Assembly (NCBI RefSeq): GCF_027270315.1
Contig: NZ_CP114413.1
Location: forward strand, 9,114,001 to 9,178,000
Source of the DNA: Streptomyces cinnabarinus
Lineage (GTDB): Bacteria > Actinomycetota > Actinomycetes > Streptomycetales > Streptomycetaceae
Reading direction: 5' to 3'
Length of the DNA stretch: 64,000 nt
In this document: piece by piece, positions 9,539 to 18,439 of the stretch
How positions within the stretch are numbered: the stretch's first letter is position 1
Layout of the letters: every line of letters begins with the position of its first letter
The notes under the pieces: generated by a model
What the model was told of the DNA's origin: nothing
Seen by the model: only the letters and a program-made list of their open reading frames with translations
The model's database searches: none
Translations under genes and position numbers: made by a program

Positions 9539-9579
9539 CCCTTCAGGCAAGGGGGCGGCATGTCAAGACCTGGCGGCTA

Positions 9580-9601
9580 TTGAAGCTGACGTCGAATTCA
9601 A
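9580..9601. promoter_or_regulatory. TetR-type operator, copy 2 (TTGAA-N12-TTCAA)
   Basis: The 22-bp site reads TTGAAGCTGAC then GTCGAATTCAA. It has the same 22-bp length and ends as copies at 3069 and 14105, and shares the core GACGTCG with the latter. It lies in the divergent region between the hydrolase and the thiolase, 145 bp before the thiolase start. Confidence 0.68.
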
Positions 9602-9746
9602 TTATAACCGGGTCCGAAGGCCGACCCCTGTCACCCCAGTTGGTGTTCGGCACCGCCTACCGGCAATCGAGCCCGGCCCACGGAGCTCGGAGTTCCGCCC
9701 CGGAGTCCCCCGGACAAACCGGACCAACGGCAAACAGTGAGGCGAC

Positions 9747-10946
9747 ATGAGGGAAGCAGTCATCGTTTCGACGGCACGGACGCCGATCGGAAAGGCGTAC
9801 CGCGGCGCGTTCAACGACACTCAGGCGCAGGAACTTGCCGCCCACGCCCTTGCGTACGCGGTGCGGCGCGCCGGGCTCGAGGGCGGCGAGGTCGAGGACG
9901 TCGTCTTCGGCTGTGCCGTGCAACAGGGGTCCTCCGGTTTCAACGTGGCGCGTCAGGCCGCTCTGCGGGCCGGACTTCCTGATGCCGTGTCGGGGATGAC
10001 GATCGACCGGCAGTGTTCGTCGGGCCTCATGGCCATCGCGACGGCCGCCAAGCAGATCGTCACGGACGGCATGCAGGTCGCTGTCGGCGGCGGTGTCGAG
10101 TCGATCTCCCTCGTGCAGAACGACCACATGAACACCCACCGCATGACGGATCCCTGGCTGGTCGAGCACAAGCCGGGCATCTACCTGCCGATGCTGCACA
10201 CGGCGGAGATCATCGCCGAACGCTACGGCGTGAGCCGGGAGCGCCAGGACGAGTTCGCGCTGCTGTCGCAGCAGCGCACCGCGGCGGCGCAGGAGGCCGG
10301 CCGGTTCGACCAGGAGATCGTCGCGCTCGACAGCGTCAAGAAGGTCCAGGACAAGCAGTCCGGGGAGGTGCGGGACGAGGCCGTGACCCTGACCCGGGAC
10401 GAGGGCAACCGCGCGTCGACGACGCTCGAAGGACTGGCCGGATTGGCGCCGGTGCTGCCCGACGGTCAGGTGACCGCGCATTCCAGCGTCACGGCGGGCA
10501 ACTCCTCGCAGCTGTCGGACGGGGCCTCGGCGTCGGTACTGATGGAGTCGAAGGAGGCCGAGCGCCGCGGGCTGGAACCGCTGGGCGTCTACCGGGGGAT
10601 GACCGTTGCCGGTTGTGCGCCGGACGAAATGGGCATCGGGCCGGTGTTCGCCATCCCGAAGCTGCTGAAGCAGCACAATCTCACCATCGACGACATCGGC
10701 CTGTGGGAACTCAACGAGGCGTTCGCTTCCCAGGCGCTGTACTGCCGGGACGAACTGCACATCGACCCGGAGCGGTTCAACGTCAACGGCGGTGCCATCT
10801 CGGTCGGTCATCCCTACGGAATGACCGGTGCCCGGCTGGTGGGGCATGCCCTCATCGAGGGCAAGCGCCGGGGCGCTCGGCATGTCGTGATCTCAATGTG
10901 TATCGGCGGCGGAATGGGCGCGGCCGGACTGTTCGAGGTCGCCTGA
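9747..10946 (+). CDS. Thiolase (acetyl-CoA C-acyltransferase)
   Basis: This 399-residue protein matches FadA-type thiolases in length and motifs. The acyl-accepting Cys is in DRQCSSGLMAIA (about residue 91). Other motifs are the NEAFASQ loop, the catalytic His in GHPYGMTGAR (about 353) and the second Cys in CIGGGMG near the end. It would cleave a 3-ketoacyl-CoA to acetyl-CoA and a shortened acyl-CoA in the cytoplasm. It opens the plus-strand catabolic cluster and follows operator copy 2, so TetR control is likely. A ribosome site GTGAGGCGAC precedes the ATG. Confidence 0.93.
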   Translation: MREAVIVSTARTPIGKAYRGAFNDTQAQELAAHALAYAVRRAGLEGGEVEDVVFGCAVQQGSSGFNVARQAALRAGLPDAVSGMTIDRQCSSGLMAIATAAKQIVTDGMQVAVGGGVESISLVQNDHMNTHRMTDPWLVEHKPGIYLPMLHTAEIIAERYGVSRERQDEFALLSQQRTAAAQEAGRFDQEIVALDSVKKVQDKQSGEVRDEAVTLTRDEGNRASTTLEGLAGLAPVLPDGQVTAHSSVTAGNSSQLSDGASASVLMESKEAERRGLEPLGVYRGMTVAGCAPDEMGIGPVFAIPKLLKQHNLTIDDIGLWELNEAFASQALYCRDELHIDPERFNVNGGAISVGHPYGMTGARLVGHALIEGKRRGARHVVISMCIGGGMGAAGLFEVA

Positions 10947-10947
10947 G

Positions 10948-11586
10948 GTGTGGCGCGTGACGGACAAAGCGCGAGCCGCCGTCCTCGTGGACTTCGGCGG
11001 GGTCATCACCTCCAGTGTGCTGCGGGCTTTCACCGACTTCGGCGCCTCGCTCGGCGGCGACCCGCGCCTGCCGTTGGACCTCCTCAGCCGGGACGAGGCA
11101 TCGCGCACCCTCCTGGCCGACCACGAATGCGGCCGTATCGACGCCGCAGCCTTCGAGCGAGGATTCGCCGAACGGCTCCGTGCCCACGGCGCCGACGTGG
11201 CGGCCGAGGGGCTTACGGCCCGTATGCAGGCGGGCATGTCGATCGACCGGGACATGCTCGCGCTGCTCGGTGATCTCCGAGCCGCCGGCCGTCCCGTCGC
11301 GCTCGTGTCCAATTCGTTCGGCACCGGGACCTACGACGGTGTCGACCTCGCAGCCGTCGCCGATGTGGTCGTCATTTCGTCCGAGGTCGGCATCCGCAAG
11401 CCTTCCCGGCGGATCTACGCGATCGCATGTGAGCGACTCGGCGTCGACCCCGAGGAGTCAGTCATGATCGACGATCTGCAGCAGAACCTGGACGGAGCGG
11501 CACGGATCGGAATCGGGGGCGTACTGCACACCAGCGCCGCCGATACCAGCCGCCAACTCGCCGAACGCTTCGGAATCACCGCCTGA
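10948..11586 (+). CDS. HAD-IA family hydrolase
   Basis: This 212-residue haloacid-dehalogenase-like protein starts at GTG, two bases after the thiolase stop. HAD motif I is VDFGGVI, as in the phosphatase-like domain of epoxide hydrolases, where the second Asp is replaced by Gly. Motif II is ALVSNS, motif III the lysine in EVGIRKPSRRIY, and motif IV MIDDLQQN. Family members dephosphorylate or dehalogenate small molecules. With an APH-type kinase coded at the end of this cluster, handling a phosphorylated acyl intermediate is conceivable, but that is speculation. Confidence 0.85.
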   Translation: MWRVTDKARAAVLVDFGGVITSSVLRAFTDFGASLGGDPRLPLDLLSRDEASRTLLADHECGRIDAAAFERGFAERLRAHGADVAAEGLTARMQAGMSIDRDMLALLGDLRAAGRPVALVSNSFGTGTYDGVDLAAVADVVVISSEVGIRKPSRRIYAIACERLGVDPEESVMIDDLQQNLDGAARIGIGGVLHTSAADTSRQLAERFGITA

Positions 11587-11725
11587 CGATCCACCGACGG
11601 GCGCGGTGTGGCCGGTGATCCGGCCACACCGTCCGAGGACTCGACGCCGAAACCAGGCCAAGTCAACTCATCGACAAGGGTGCGACCCACACCATCAGCT
11701 GCTCACCTTCCGGAAGGCACCGCTC

Positions 11726-13252
11726 ATGACCAGCGTCTTCGATCCCGTGCGCCGCCACGCGGCCGCCACCCCCGACAACATCGCCCTGCGCGGTGGCACG
11801 GATGAGTGGACTTACCGTCAGTTGCACGACGCGAGCGTGGGATACGCGGGTGCCTTGGCCGCCGCGGGTCTGTCTCCCGGGGACCGGGTGCTGCTCGCCG
11901 CGCCGTCGGTGCCCGAGTTCGTGGTGGCTTACCTCGGGATCCAGGCCGCGGGCTGCGTCGTGGTGCCGGTCAACACGATGTGCACCCGGGCCGAGGCCGA
12001 GTATGTCCTCGGCGATGCCGGGTGCTCCTTGGCGATCGCATGGCACGCCCTCGGTCCAGCCGTCGCCGAAGCGGCCGCGGCACTCGAGGTGCCCTTCTGG
12101 GCGCTGTCCCCGGGCGTCACGGTCAGCGGTGCGGCCCCTGCCGACGCCGTCGACCGGGACCGTGACGAGACCGCGGCCATCCTGTACACCTCGGGTACGA
12201 CAGGGCGGCCGAAGGGGGCTCAACTCACGGTCGGCAACCTGTTGTCCGCCGGGGAGATCGGCGCCGAGTGCAGTCGCGCATCGAGCGCCGACCGTATCGG
12301 CACAGGACTCCCGCTGTTCCACGTGTTCGGCCAGGCCTCGGTTCTGATGGCGGCCCTGACCGCGGGCGGCTCGATGTCGTTGCTGGCCCGGTTCGACCCC
12401 GCGTCGATGCTGGAGATGCTGCGCCGCGACCGGCTCACCATCATGGCTGGCGTGCCGACCATGTGGAACGCGATGCTGCACGCGGCGGGCGACGCGAGCC
12501 CGGCGGACTTCGCCCAGCTCCGTGTCGCCGTCTCCGGCGGTGCGTCGCTGCCCGGCGAGATCGCCCGCGCCTTCGAGGCCCGCTTCGGCTGCACCATCCT
12601 CGAGGGATACGGGCTCACCGAGACCACCGCGTTCGGCACCTTCAACGACATCGACCGAGGCGCAAAGACCGGCTATACCGGCCGGGCGGTCCCGGGACTG
12701 CAGGTCCAGGTGCGGGACGGCGACGGCAACGAGTGCCCGCCCGGCACCGTCGGTGAGGTCCACATCAAGGGGCCCACAGTGATGCGCGGCTACTGGAACC
12801 GCCCCGCGGACACCGCCGCGGCCATCTCACCGGACGGCTGGCTCCGGACCGGCGACCTCGGCGAAACCGACACGGACAGCGACCTGCGCATCGTCGACCG
12901 CATCAAGGACCTGATCATCCGCGGCGGCTACAACGTCTACCCCGGTGAGGTCGAGGAAGTGCTCTACGACCACCCCGACATCGTCGAAGCGGCCGTCATC
13001 GGCGTTCCCGACGACCACTACGGCGAGGAGGTCGCCGCGCTCATCGCGGCCCGGCCCGGTTCGGGGCTCGGTGCCGCCGAGGTGTCGAGCTGGGCGCGAG
13101 AGCGTCTGTCCGCCTACAAGATCCCGCGCATCGTCCGGTTCGTCGACGCGCTGCCCAAGGGACCGTCGGGGAAGATCCTCAAGCGGGCCATCGACCGTAG
13201 CGCTCTGACCCGCGACGCCGCCTTCGGTGACGTTGCCGCCGGTCGCCAATGA
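11726..13252 (+). CDS. Long-chain acyl-CoA synthetase-like AMP-binding ligase
   Basis: The start is ATG 11726 after GGAAGG; the open frame upstream of it lacks family sequence. The 508-residue product has the P-loop ILYTSGTTGRPKG (about residues 152-164), the adenylate motif EGYGLTE, the hinge region (GWLRTGDLGE, DRIKDLIIRGGYNVYPGE) and the C-terminal catalytic lysine in LPKGPSGKILKR. It activates a carboxylic acid to an acyl-CoA through an acyl-adenylate. It follows the HAD gene by 139 bp and presumably supplies the CoA ester degraded by the cluster. The substrate is unknown. Confidence 0.92.
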   Translation: MTSVFDPVRRHAAATPDNIALRGGTDEWTYRQLHDASVGYAGALAAAGLSPGDRVLLAAPSVPEFVVAYLGIQAAGCVVVPVNTMCTRAEAEYVLGDAGCSLAIAWHALGPAVAEAAAALEVPFWALSPGVTVSGAAPADAVDRDRDETAAILYTSGTTGRPKGAQLTVGNLLSAGEIGAECSRASSADRIGTGLPLFHVFGQASVLMAALTAGGSMSLLARFDPASMLEMLRRDRLTIMAGVPTMWNAMLHAAGDASPADFAQLRVAVSGGASLPGEIARAFEARFGCTILEGYGLTETTAFGTFNDIDRGAKTGYTGRAVPGLQVQVRDGDGNECPPGTVGEVHIKGPTVMRGYWNRPADTAAAISPDGWLRTGDLGETDTDSDLRIVDRIKDLIIRGGYNVYPGEVEEVLYDHPDIVEAAVIGVPDDHYGEEVAALIAARPGSGLGAAEVSSWARERLSAYKIPRIVRFVDALPKGPSGKILKRAIDRSALTRDAAFGDVAAGRQ

Positions 13253-13300
13253 GCCTCGCCGACCAGGCCATCAACCGGTCCCGCCCGCCCTTGGGAGTTT

Positions 13301-13322
13301 GTGACCATGGCGTCGGATTCAA
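13301..13322. promoter_or_regulatory. TetR-type operator, degenerate copy
   Basis: The right half CGTCGGATTCAA equals that of copy 3 at 14105, but the left half is GTGAC instead of TTGAA. It ends 14 bp before the ATG of the TetR at 13337, which suggests autoregulation. Confidence 0.5.
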
Positions 13323-13336
13323 GTAAAGTCCGGGGA

Positions 13337-14032
13337 ATGGACACCACTGCGCCCGAGGAGACCGACACCGAGCAGGCACCGCCGGTGGCGCCCTTCTCGC
13401 AACTTCGCGAGCCGCCCACGACGCAGCGCGGGGCGCGGACACGGGCCGCCCTGGTGAAGGCCGCGCGCAAGGTGTTCGAACGGGACGGCTACCTCGACAC
13501 TCGCCTGACCGACATCACCAAAGAAGCTCGGTGCGCGGCGGGGTCCTTCTACACCTACTTCTCCAACAAGGAAGAGGTGCTTGCCGCCGTCCTGCTGGAG
13601 GCGCAGGAGGACATGATGCATCCCGGCATGGGTCGGGTGGAGGGCACCGACGATCCCTATGCAGTACTCGAGGCGAGCAACCGTGCCTATCTCGCGGCGT
13701 ACAAACGGAACGCCAAGCTGATGGCGCTGCTGGAGCAGGTGGCCCAAGTGGAGCCGGAGTTCCGTGAGTTCCGAAGGCGGCGTGGAGACGCGTTCATCCG
13801 CCGTAACGCCCGTGGCATCGCCGACCTGCAGGCGCGGGGCGTCGCAGACCGTGAGGTCGATCCGATGATGGCGTCCCGTGCGCTGTCGGGAATGGTCAGC
13901 GGCATGGCCTACAACGCCTTCGTGCGCAGTGACGGGCAGGAAGAAGAAGGTACGCCGGTGGATTTCGAGGAGCTCGTGGCCACGGTCACCCGGCTCTGGG
14001 CGAACGCTCTCCGGTTCCCCGGCCACCGCTGA
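13337..14032 (+). CDS. TetR-family transcriptional regulator
   Basis: ATG 13337 is preferred over the upstream GTG 13301, because the latter lies inside the operator half-site. The 231-residue protein has the TetR helix-turn-helix (AARKVFERDGYLDTRLTDIT, GSFYTYFSNKEEVL) and a ligand-binding C-terminal domain. It is a close relative of the TetR at 2380-3048 and sits in the middle of the catabolic cluster it probably represses. A hairpin terminator follows at once. An acyl-CoA or pathway intermediate as inducer is inferred only from context. Confidence 0.9.
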   Translation: MDTTAPEETDTEQAPPVAPFSQLREPPTTQRGARTRAALVKAARKVFERDGYLDTRLTDITKEARCAAGSFYTYFSNKEEVLAAVLLEAQEDMMHPGMGRVEGTDDPYAVLEASNRAYLAAYKRNAKLMALLEQVAQVEPEFREFRRRRGDAFIRRNARGIADLQARGVADREVDPMMASRALSGMVSGMAYNAFVRSDGQEEEGTPVDFEELVATVTRLWANALRFPGHR

Positions 14033-14046
14033 TCCGTCGGCCTCCT

Positions 14047-14080
14047 AGCCGCTCATCCCCCTGAGGTTGGGCGGCTTTCT
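14047..14080 (+). terminator. Rho-independent-like hairpin after tetR
   Basis: AGCCGC pairs with GCGGCT across a loop of about 18 bases and is followed by TTTCT. It separates tetR from the next transcription unit, which has its own operator. Confidence 0.55.
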
Positions 14081-14104
14081 CATGGGGTTTCGTGTGGGCA
14101 GCGC

Positions 14105-14126
14105 TTGAACTTGACGTCGGATTCAA
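14105..14126. promoter_or_regulatory. TetR-type operator, copy 3 (TTGAA-N12-TTCAA)
   Basis: The 22-bp site reads TTGAACTTGAC then GTCGGATTCAA and is followed by an AT-rich TTATAC that could be a -10 element. It heads the SDR/hydratase/dehydrogenase operon. Confidence 0.7.
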
Positions 14127-14173
14127 TTATACAGATCGGAGCATCGCAGGCCCCGTCAACGGAGAGGGTTGCC

Positions 14174-14992
14174 GTGAACGTCGCACAAAGAGTCGCCATA
14201 GTCACCGGTGGGGGTGGCGGCATCGGAAGCGCGCTGGTCGCGCGGCTCGTTCGCGAGGGTGCCCGGGTCGTCCTCGCGGACCTCGACGCGGAGGCCGCGC
14301 GGGCGGTGTCGGAGACAGTCAACGCCGATCATCCGGGAAGCACCGTCAGTGCCGGCGCGGACGTGTCGGACACCGAGCAGATCCAGCAGTTGGTCGACCT
14401 GGCGGAGAGCGCCTTCGGACCGGTCGATTTCTACTTCGCGAACGCGGGTATCGGCGGCGCGCTCGGCCTCGACGTGAGTGAGCAGGACTGGGACCGCTCG
14501 ATCGACGTCAACCTGCGAGCCCATATCCGTGCGGCAAGGCTGCTGGTACCGCAGTGGCTCGAGCGCGGTGAGGGCTACTTCGTCAGCACCGCTTCGGCGG
14601 CCGGACTGCTCACCCAGGTCGGCTCCGCCACGTACGCCGTCACCAAGCACGCGGCCGTCGCCTTCGCCGAGTGGCTGAGTGTCACCTACGGCGATCGCGG
14701 GGTCCGGGTCAGCTGTCTGTGCCCGATGGGCGTGAACACCCCGATGCTGACGGCAGGGGAGGACTCCGGGGACGCACTGGGAAGAGCCGCGACGCGGGCC
14801 GTCACCTCCGCCGGAGACGTCCTGGAGCCGGCCGAAGTCGCCGACGCCGTCCTGACCGCCATCGAGGACGAGCGCTTCCTCGTCCTGCCGCATGAAGACG
14901 TCCTCGAGATGTACCGGCACAAGGGCTCGGACTACGACCGGTGGCTGCGCGGTATGCGCCGGTACCAGAGCTCCCTGCAGGCGCAGGCATGA
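14174..14992 (+). CDS. Short-chain dehydrogenase/reductase
   Basis: GTG 14174 after GAGAGGG is the likely start; a reading from 14105 would begin inside the operator. The product is about 272 residues: cofactor motif TGGGGGIGSALVA, VLADLD acidic residue for NAD, ANAGIGG, and the active-site YAVTKHAAVA. It heads a tight operon with enoyl-CoA hydratase (ATGA overlap), acyl-CoA dehydrogenase and another SDR. A 3-hydroxyacyl-CoA or similar alcohol is the probable substrate. Confidence 0.88.
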   Translation: MNVAQRVAIVTGGGGGIGSALVARLVREGARVVLADLDAEAARAVSETVNADHPGSTVSAGADVSDTEQIQQLVDLAESAFGPVDFYFANAGIGGALGLDVSEQDWDRSIDVNLRAHIRAARLLVPQWLERGEGYFVSTASAAGLLTQVGSATYAVTKHAAVAFAEWLSVTYGDRGVRVSCLCPMGVNTPMLTAGEDSGDALGRAATRAVTSAGDVLEPAEVADAVLTAIEDERFLVLPHEDVLEMYRHKGSDYDRWLRGMRRYQSSLQAQA

Positions 14993-15810
14993 CCGGCGCG
15001 CCGGGCGAGCTCGTCCTCGCCGAACACCGAGGGCCGGTGCTGGTCCTCACGTTCAACCGGCCCGCCAAGCTGAATGCCTGGACCGACGAACTCGAGGACC
15101 GCTATTTCGCGCTGCTCGACGCCGCCGAGGACGACCCGGACGTACGCGCCGTCGTGGTCACCGGCGCGGGACGCGGATTCTGCGCCGGAGCCAACCTGCA
15201 ACGGCTGCAGGCGATCGGCGAAATCTCCGAAGTCTCCGAGGCCGACCGGGCACGGCGCCGCCCGCGGGACATTCCGCGGACCCTGCGCAAACCGCTGATC
15301 GGAGCGATCAACGGGGTGGCCGCCGGCCTGGGCATGGTGGAGGCGCTGTACTGCGACCTTCGCTTCGGCTCGCCCTCGGCCCGGTTCACCACGGCCTTCG
15401 CGCAGCGCGGGCTGATCGCCGAGTACGGAATCTCCTGGCTGTTGCCCCGGCTGGTGGGGCGCAGCCGGGCCGCGGATCTGCTGCTGTCGAGTCGCATGGT
15501 GGATGCCGAGGAGGCCTTCCGTATCGGACTCCTCGACCACCTGGTCCACACCGGCAGCGTGGTGGATGCCGCTGTGGCGTACGCCGCCGATCTGGCTGGG
15601 CGCTGCTCCCCGGCCTCCATGGCCACCATCAAGAGCCAACTGAGCAACGACGCGGACGGCACCTACGCCGATTCCGTGACCCGTGCGGAAAGCCTCATGT
15701 TCCAGGCTTTCCGCGGGGCCGACGTCATCGAGGGCGTGGCCAGCCATCTGGAGAAGCGCCCGCCCAACTTTCCCTCCCTACCCTTCAGGAGTTCGGATGT
15801 CCCTGTTTGA
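14989..15810 (+). CDS. Enoyl-CoA hydratase/isomerase family protein
   Basis: The ATG overlaps the preceding stop. The 273-residue crotonase-fold protein shows the CoA-binding NRPAKLNAW, the oxyanion-hole segment GRGFCAGANLQRL, NGVAAGLG, and the glutamate of LIAEYGISWLLPRLVG in the position of the second catalytic acid. It would hydrate or isomerise an enoyl-CoA in the pathway. Its 3' end overlaps the dehydrogenase start by 14 bp. Confidence 0.9.
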   Translation: MTGAPGELVLAEHRGPVLVLTFNRPAKLNAWTDELEDRYFALLDAAEDDPDVRAVVVTGAGRGFCAGANLQRLQAIGEISEVSEADRARRRPRDIPRTLRKPLIGAINGVAAGLGMVEALYCDLRFGSPSARFTTAFAQRGLIAEYGISWLLPRLVGRSRAADLLLSSRMVDAEEAFRIGLLDHLVHTGSVVDAAVAYAADLAGRCSPASMATIKSQLSNDADGTYADSVTRAESLMFQAFRGADVIEGVASHLEKRPPNFPSLPFRSSDVPV

Positions 15811-17026
15811 GATGTCGGACCGCGCCAAGAAGTACCGGGCGGATCTGCTCGAGTTCATGGAGGAGCACATCTACCCCGCCGAGGCGGTGTACGACGAGCA
15901 GATGCGCGCGTCGGGCGACCCGCACTTTCACCCGCCGATCCTCGAGGAACTCAAGGCGGAGGCGCGCAGGCGTGGACTGTGGAACCTCTTCCACCCGCAC
16001 CCCGAGTGGGGCCCCGGTCTGACGAACCTCGAGTACGCGCCGCTGGCGGAGATCATGGGCCGCAGCCACATCGCCTCCGAGGCGTGCAACTGCAACGCGC
16101 CCGACACCGGCAACATGGAGGTGCTCACCCTCTTCGGCACCGACGAGCACAAGGAGAAGTACCTCAAGCCGCTGCTCGACGGAACGATGGCCTCGGCCTT
16201 CGCGATGACCGAGCCGGCCGTGGCCAGCTCCGACGCCACAAACATCGAGCTGCGCATGGAGCGCGACGGCGACCAGTACGTGCTCAACGGCCGCAAGTGG
16301 TTCGCCTCGAACGCGATGCACAAGAACTGCAAGGTGCTCATCGTGATGGGCAAGACCGACCCCACGGCGGCCCCGCATCGCCAGCAGTCGATGATGGTCG
16401 TCCCGATCGACGCCCCCGGTGTCACCGTGGTCCGCAACCTCCCGGTGTTCGGGTACGCGGACCGCGAGGGCCATGCGGAGATCATCTTCGAGAATGTCCG
16501 GGTGCCGGGCAAGGACGTGCTCAAGGGCGAGGGCGAGGGCTTCGCGATCAGCCAGGCCCGGCTCGGGCCCGGCCGTATCCACCACTGCATGCGGGCCATC
16601 GGCGCGGCCGAGAGGGCGCTGGAACTGATGTGCCGGCGCGCCCAGTCACGGGTGACCTTCGGCAGCCCGGTCGCCGAACGGTCCAACATCCAGGACTGGA
16701 TCGCGGAAGCGCGGATCGACATCGAGATGATCCGCCTGCTCACGCTCAAGGCCGCGTACCTGATGGACACGGTCGGCAACAAGGAAGCGCGCACCGAGAT
16801 CGCGGCCATCAAGGTGGCCGCCCCCGACATCGCGTTGAGGATCGTCGACCGCGCGATTCAGGTGCACGGGGGAGCGGGAGTGACCGACGACTTCCCCTTG
16901 GCGCTGATGTACGCGCATCTGCGGACGTTGCGGTTGGCGGATGGTCCCGACGAGGTCCACAAGCGGGCCATCGCCAAGCAGGAACTGCGGCGGTACCGCG
17001 ACGCGGCGACGGTGGCGGTGAGCTGA
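15797..17026 (+). CDS. Acyl-CoA dehydrogenase, ACAD10/11-like
   Basis: ATG 15797 follows CAGGAG. The 409-residue flavoenzyme carries the FAD/substrate signature FAMTEPAVASSDATN, GRKWFASNA, and the C-terminal QVHGGAGVTDDFPLALMYA and DGPDEVHK segments. The DGPDEVH ending and the adjacent APH-type kinase resemble ACAD10/ACAD11 systems, in which a 4-hydroxyacyl-CoA is phosphorylated and the phosphate then eliminated on the dehydrogenase-like domain. That parallel is established for those families; its use here is inference. Confidence 0.9.
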   Translation: MSLFEMSDRAKKYRADLLEFMEEHIYPAEAVYDEQMRASGDPHFHPPILEELKAEARRRGLWNLFHPHPEWGPGLTNLEYAPLAEIMGRSHIASEACNCNAPDTGNMEVLTLFGTDEHKEKYLKPLLDGTMASAFAMTEPAVASSDATNIELRMERDGDQYVLNGRKWFASNAMHKNCKVLIVMGKTDPTAAPHRQQSMMVVPIDAPGVTVVRNLPVFGYADREGHAEIIFENVRVPGKDVLKGEGEGFAISQARLGPGRIHHCMRAIGAAERALELMCRRAQSRVTFGSPVAERSNIQDWIAEARIDIEMIRLLTLKAAYLMDTVGNKEARTEIAAIKVAAPDIALRIVDRAIQVHGGAGVTDDFPLALMYAHLRTLRLADGPDEVHKRAIAKQELRRYRDAATVAVS

Positions 17027-17027
17027 G

Positions 17028-17810
17028 ATGGCAGGACTCGATCTCACCGGTCGCACCGCCATCGTCACCGGGGCCTCGCGCGGCATCGGGCTGGCCATCG
17101 CCCAGGCCATCGCGGAGGCCGGCGGAAACGTCGTCCTCACCTCCCGCTCCCAGGAGGCGGCGGACGCCGCCGCGGCCCAGGTCAAGGGGACAGCGATCGG
17201 CGTCGGTGCGCACGCGGTCGACGAAGGGGCGGCCCAGCGCTGTGTGGATCAGACGCTCGAACGCTTCGGCAGACTGGACATCCTCGTCAACAACGCGGGG
17301 ACCAACCCGGCCTTCGGGCCGGTCATCGACCAGGACCACGGCCGGTTCGCGAAGACCTTCGACGTGAACCTGTGGGCGCCCGTCCTGTGGACGGGTCTGG
17401 CCACCCGGGCCTGGATGGGGGAGCACGGCGGGGCGGTCGTCAACACCGCGTCGGTGGGCGGTCTGGCCTCCGAGGCGAACATCGGGTTGTACAACGCGTC
17501 GAAGGCCGCGCTGATACATCTCACGAAGCAGCTGGCCCTGGAGCTCTCGCCGAAGGTCCGCGTCAACGCGGTGGCACCGGGCGTGGTGCGCACGAAGCTG
17601 GCTGAGGCTCTGTGGAAGGAGCACGAGGAGGAGGTGTCCGCCTCGGTGGCGCTGGGCCGCATCGGGGAGCCTGCCGACATTGCCTCCGCGGTGGCGTTCC
17701 TGGTCTCGGATGCCGCGAGCTGGATGACCGGCGAGACGATGGTGATCGACGGCGGGCAACTGCTCGGTGACGCGCTCCCGTTCAGGCAGGGAGTCGGCAT
17801 CGGTGTCTAG
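17028..17810 (+). CDS. Short-chain dehydrogenase/reductase
   Basis: This 260-residue classical SDR starts one base after the dehydrogenase stop. Motifs: TGASRGIG, NNAGTNP, the active-site Ser region TASVGG and YNASKAA, and the C-terminal GETMVIDGGQ typical of FabG-like enzymes. The arginine in LTSRSQ after beta-2 suggests NADP. Its stop overlaps the start of the kinase gene. It probably oxidises or reduces a pathway hydroxyacyl or ketoacyl intermediate. Confidence 0.9.
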   Translation: MAGLDLTGRTAIVTGASRGIGLAIAQAIAEAGGNVVLTSRSQEAADAAAAQVKGTAIGVGAHAVDEGAAQRCVDQTLERFGRLDILVNNAGTNPAFGPVIDQDHGRFAKTFDVNLWAPVLWTGLATRAWMGEHGGAVVNTASVGGLASEANIGLYNASKAALIHLTKQLALELSPKVRVNAVAPGVVRTKLAEALWKEHEEEVSASVALGRIGEPADIASAVAFLVSDAASWMTGETMVIDGGQLLGDALPFRQGVGIGV

Positions 17811-18135
17811 CGCGGACATCGTCGGAATTGACGCTGGGGCGCTGGGCCGCTGGTTCGCCGCCCTCGGCGTCGACTTCGCGGGGACCTTGGCCGTCGAGCG
17901 GATCTGGCTGGGCCAGTCGAATCTGACGTATCTCGTACGGGATCAGGACGGCCGCAGTTGGGTGTTGCGGCGCCCACCGGTGGGTCGCCTGCTGGCGTCG
18001 ACGCCCAACGTGGCCCGCGAGGCGGCCGAGATCGGTGTGTCCGAACCCTCCATTCACGGAAGCAGCGTGGCCGGATGCTCGAGCTGCGCACTGCGCGGGC
18101 GAAGGGCCAGCCGCCCGATCGAGGCGGACACTTGA
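17803..18135 (+). pseudogene. APH-family phosphotransferase, 3'-truncated
   Basis: GTG 17803 overlaps the SDR stop. The first 78 residues (LGQSNLTYLVRDQDGRSWVLRRPPVGRLL, then TPNVAREA) are the N-lobe of an aminoglycoside-phosphotransferase-like kinase of the type linked to ACAD10/11. Family members are about 340 residues; here homology ends near 18038 and an unrelated tail runs to 18135. The catalytic HGDxxxxN and DxE segments are gone, so the kinase is dead. The break lies just before a block of IS fragments, which points to a deletion or insertion. Confidence 0.8.
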
Positions 18136-18439
18136 AGATCCCGGCCAGTGGTGGCGCAAGTCGCCCGAGGTCAGCGAGGTGTTGCCGCTGTCCCGCCTTG
18201 GCTGATCTGCGGACCGCATAAACGTGTGATGTCTGTGGCGTCGAACGTGGCCGAGTGTTGCTGTGTGACTGCTGCCTTCCTGACGGGCCCTGGGTATGGC
18301 AGAGATCAGCCGAGTTGGAGCAGTCAGTATCGCGCACGGCCATTTTCCGGTGGGTGAGCTGTGGGAGTCGGGGTTCGAGCGCAGGGAGAGTGCGGCGGCT
18401 CGGGCAACAACGGCTCGATGGGTAGTGTCCCTTGATGTG

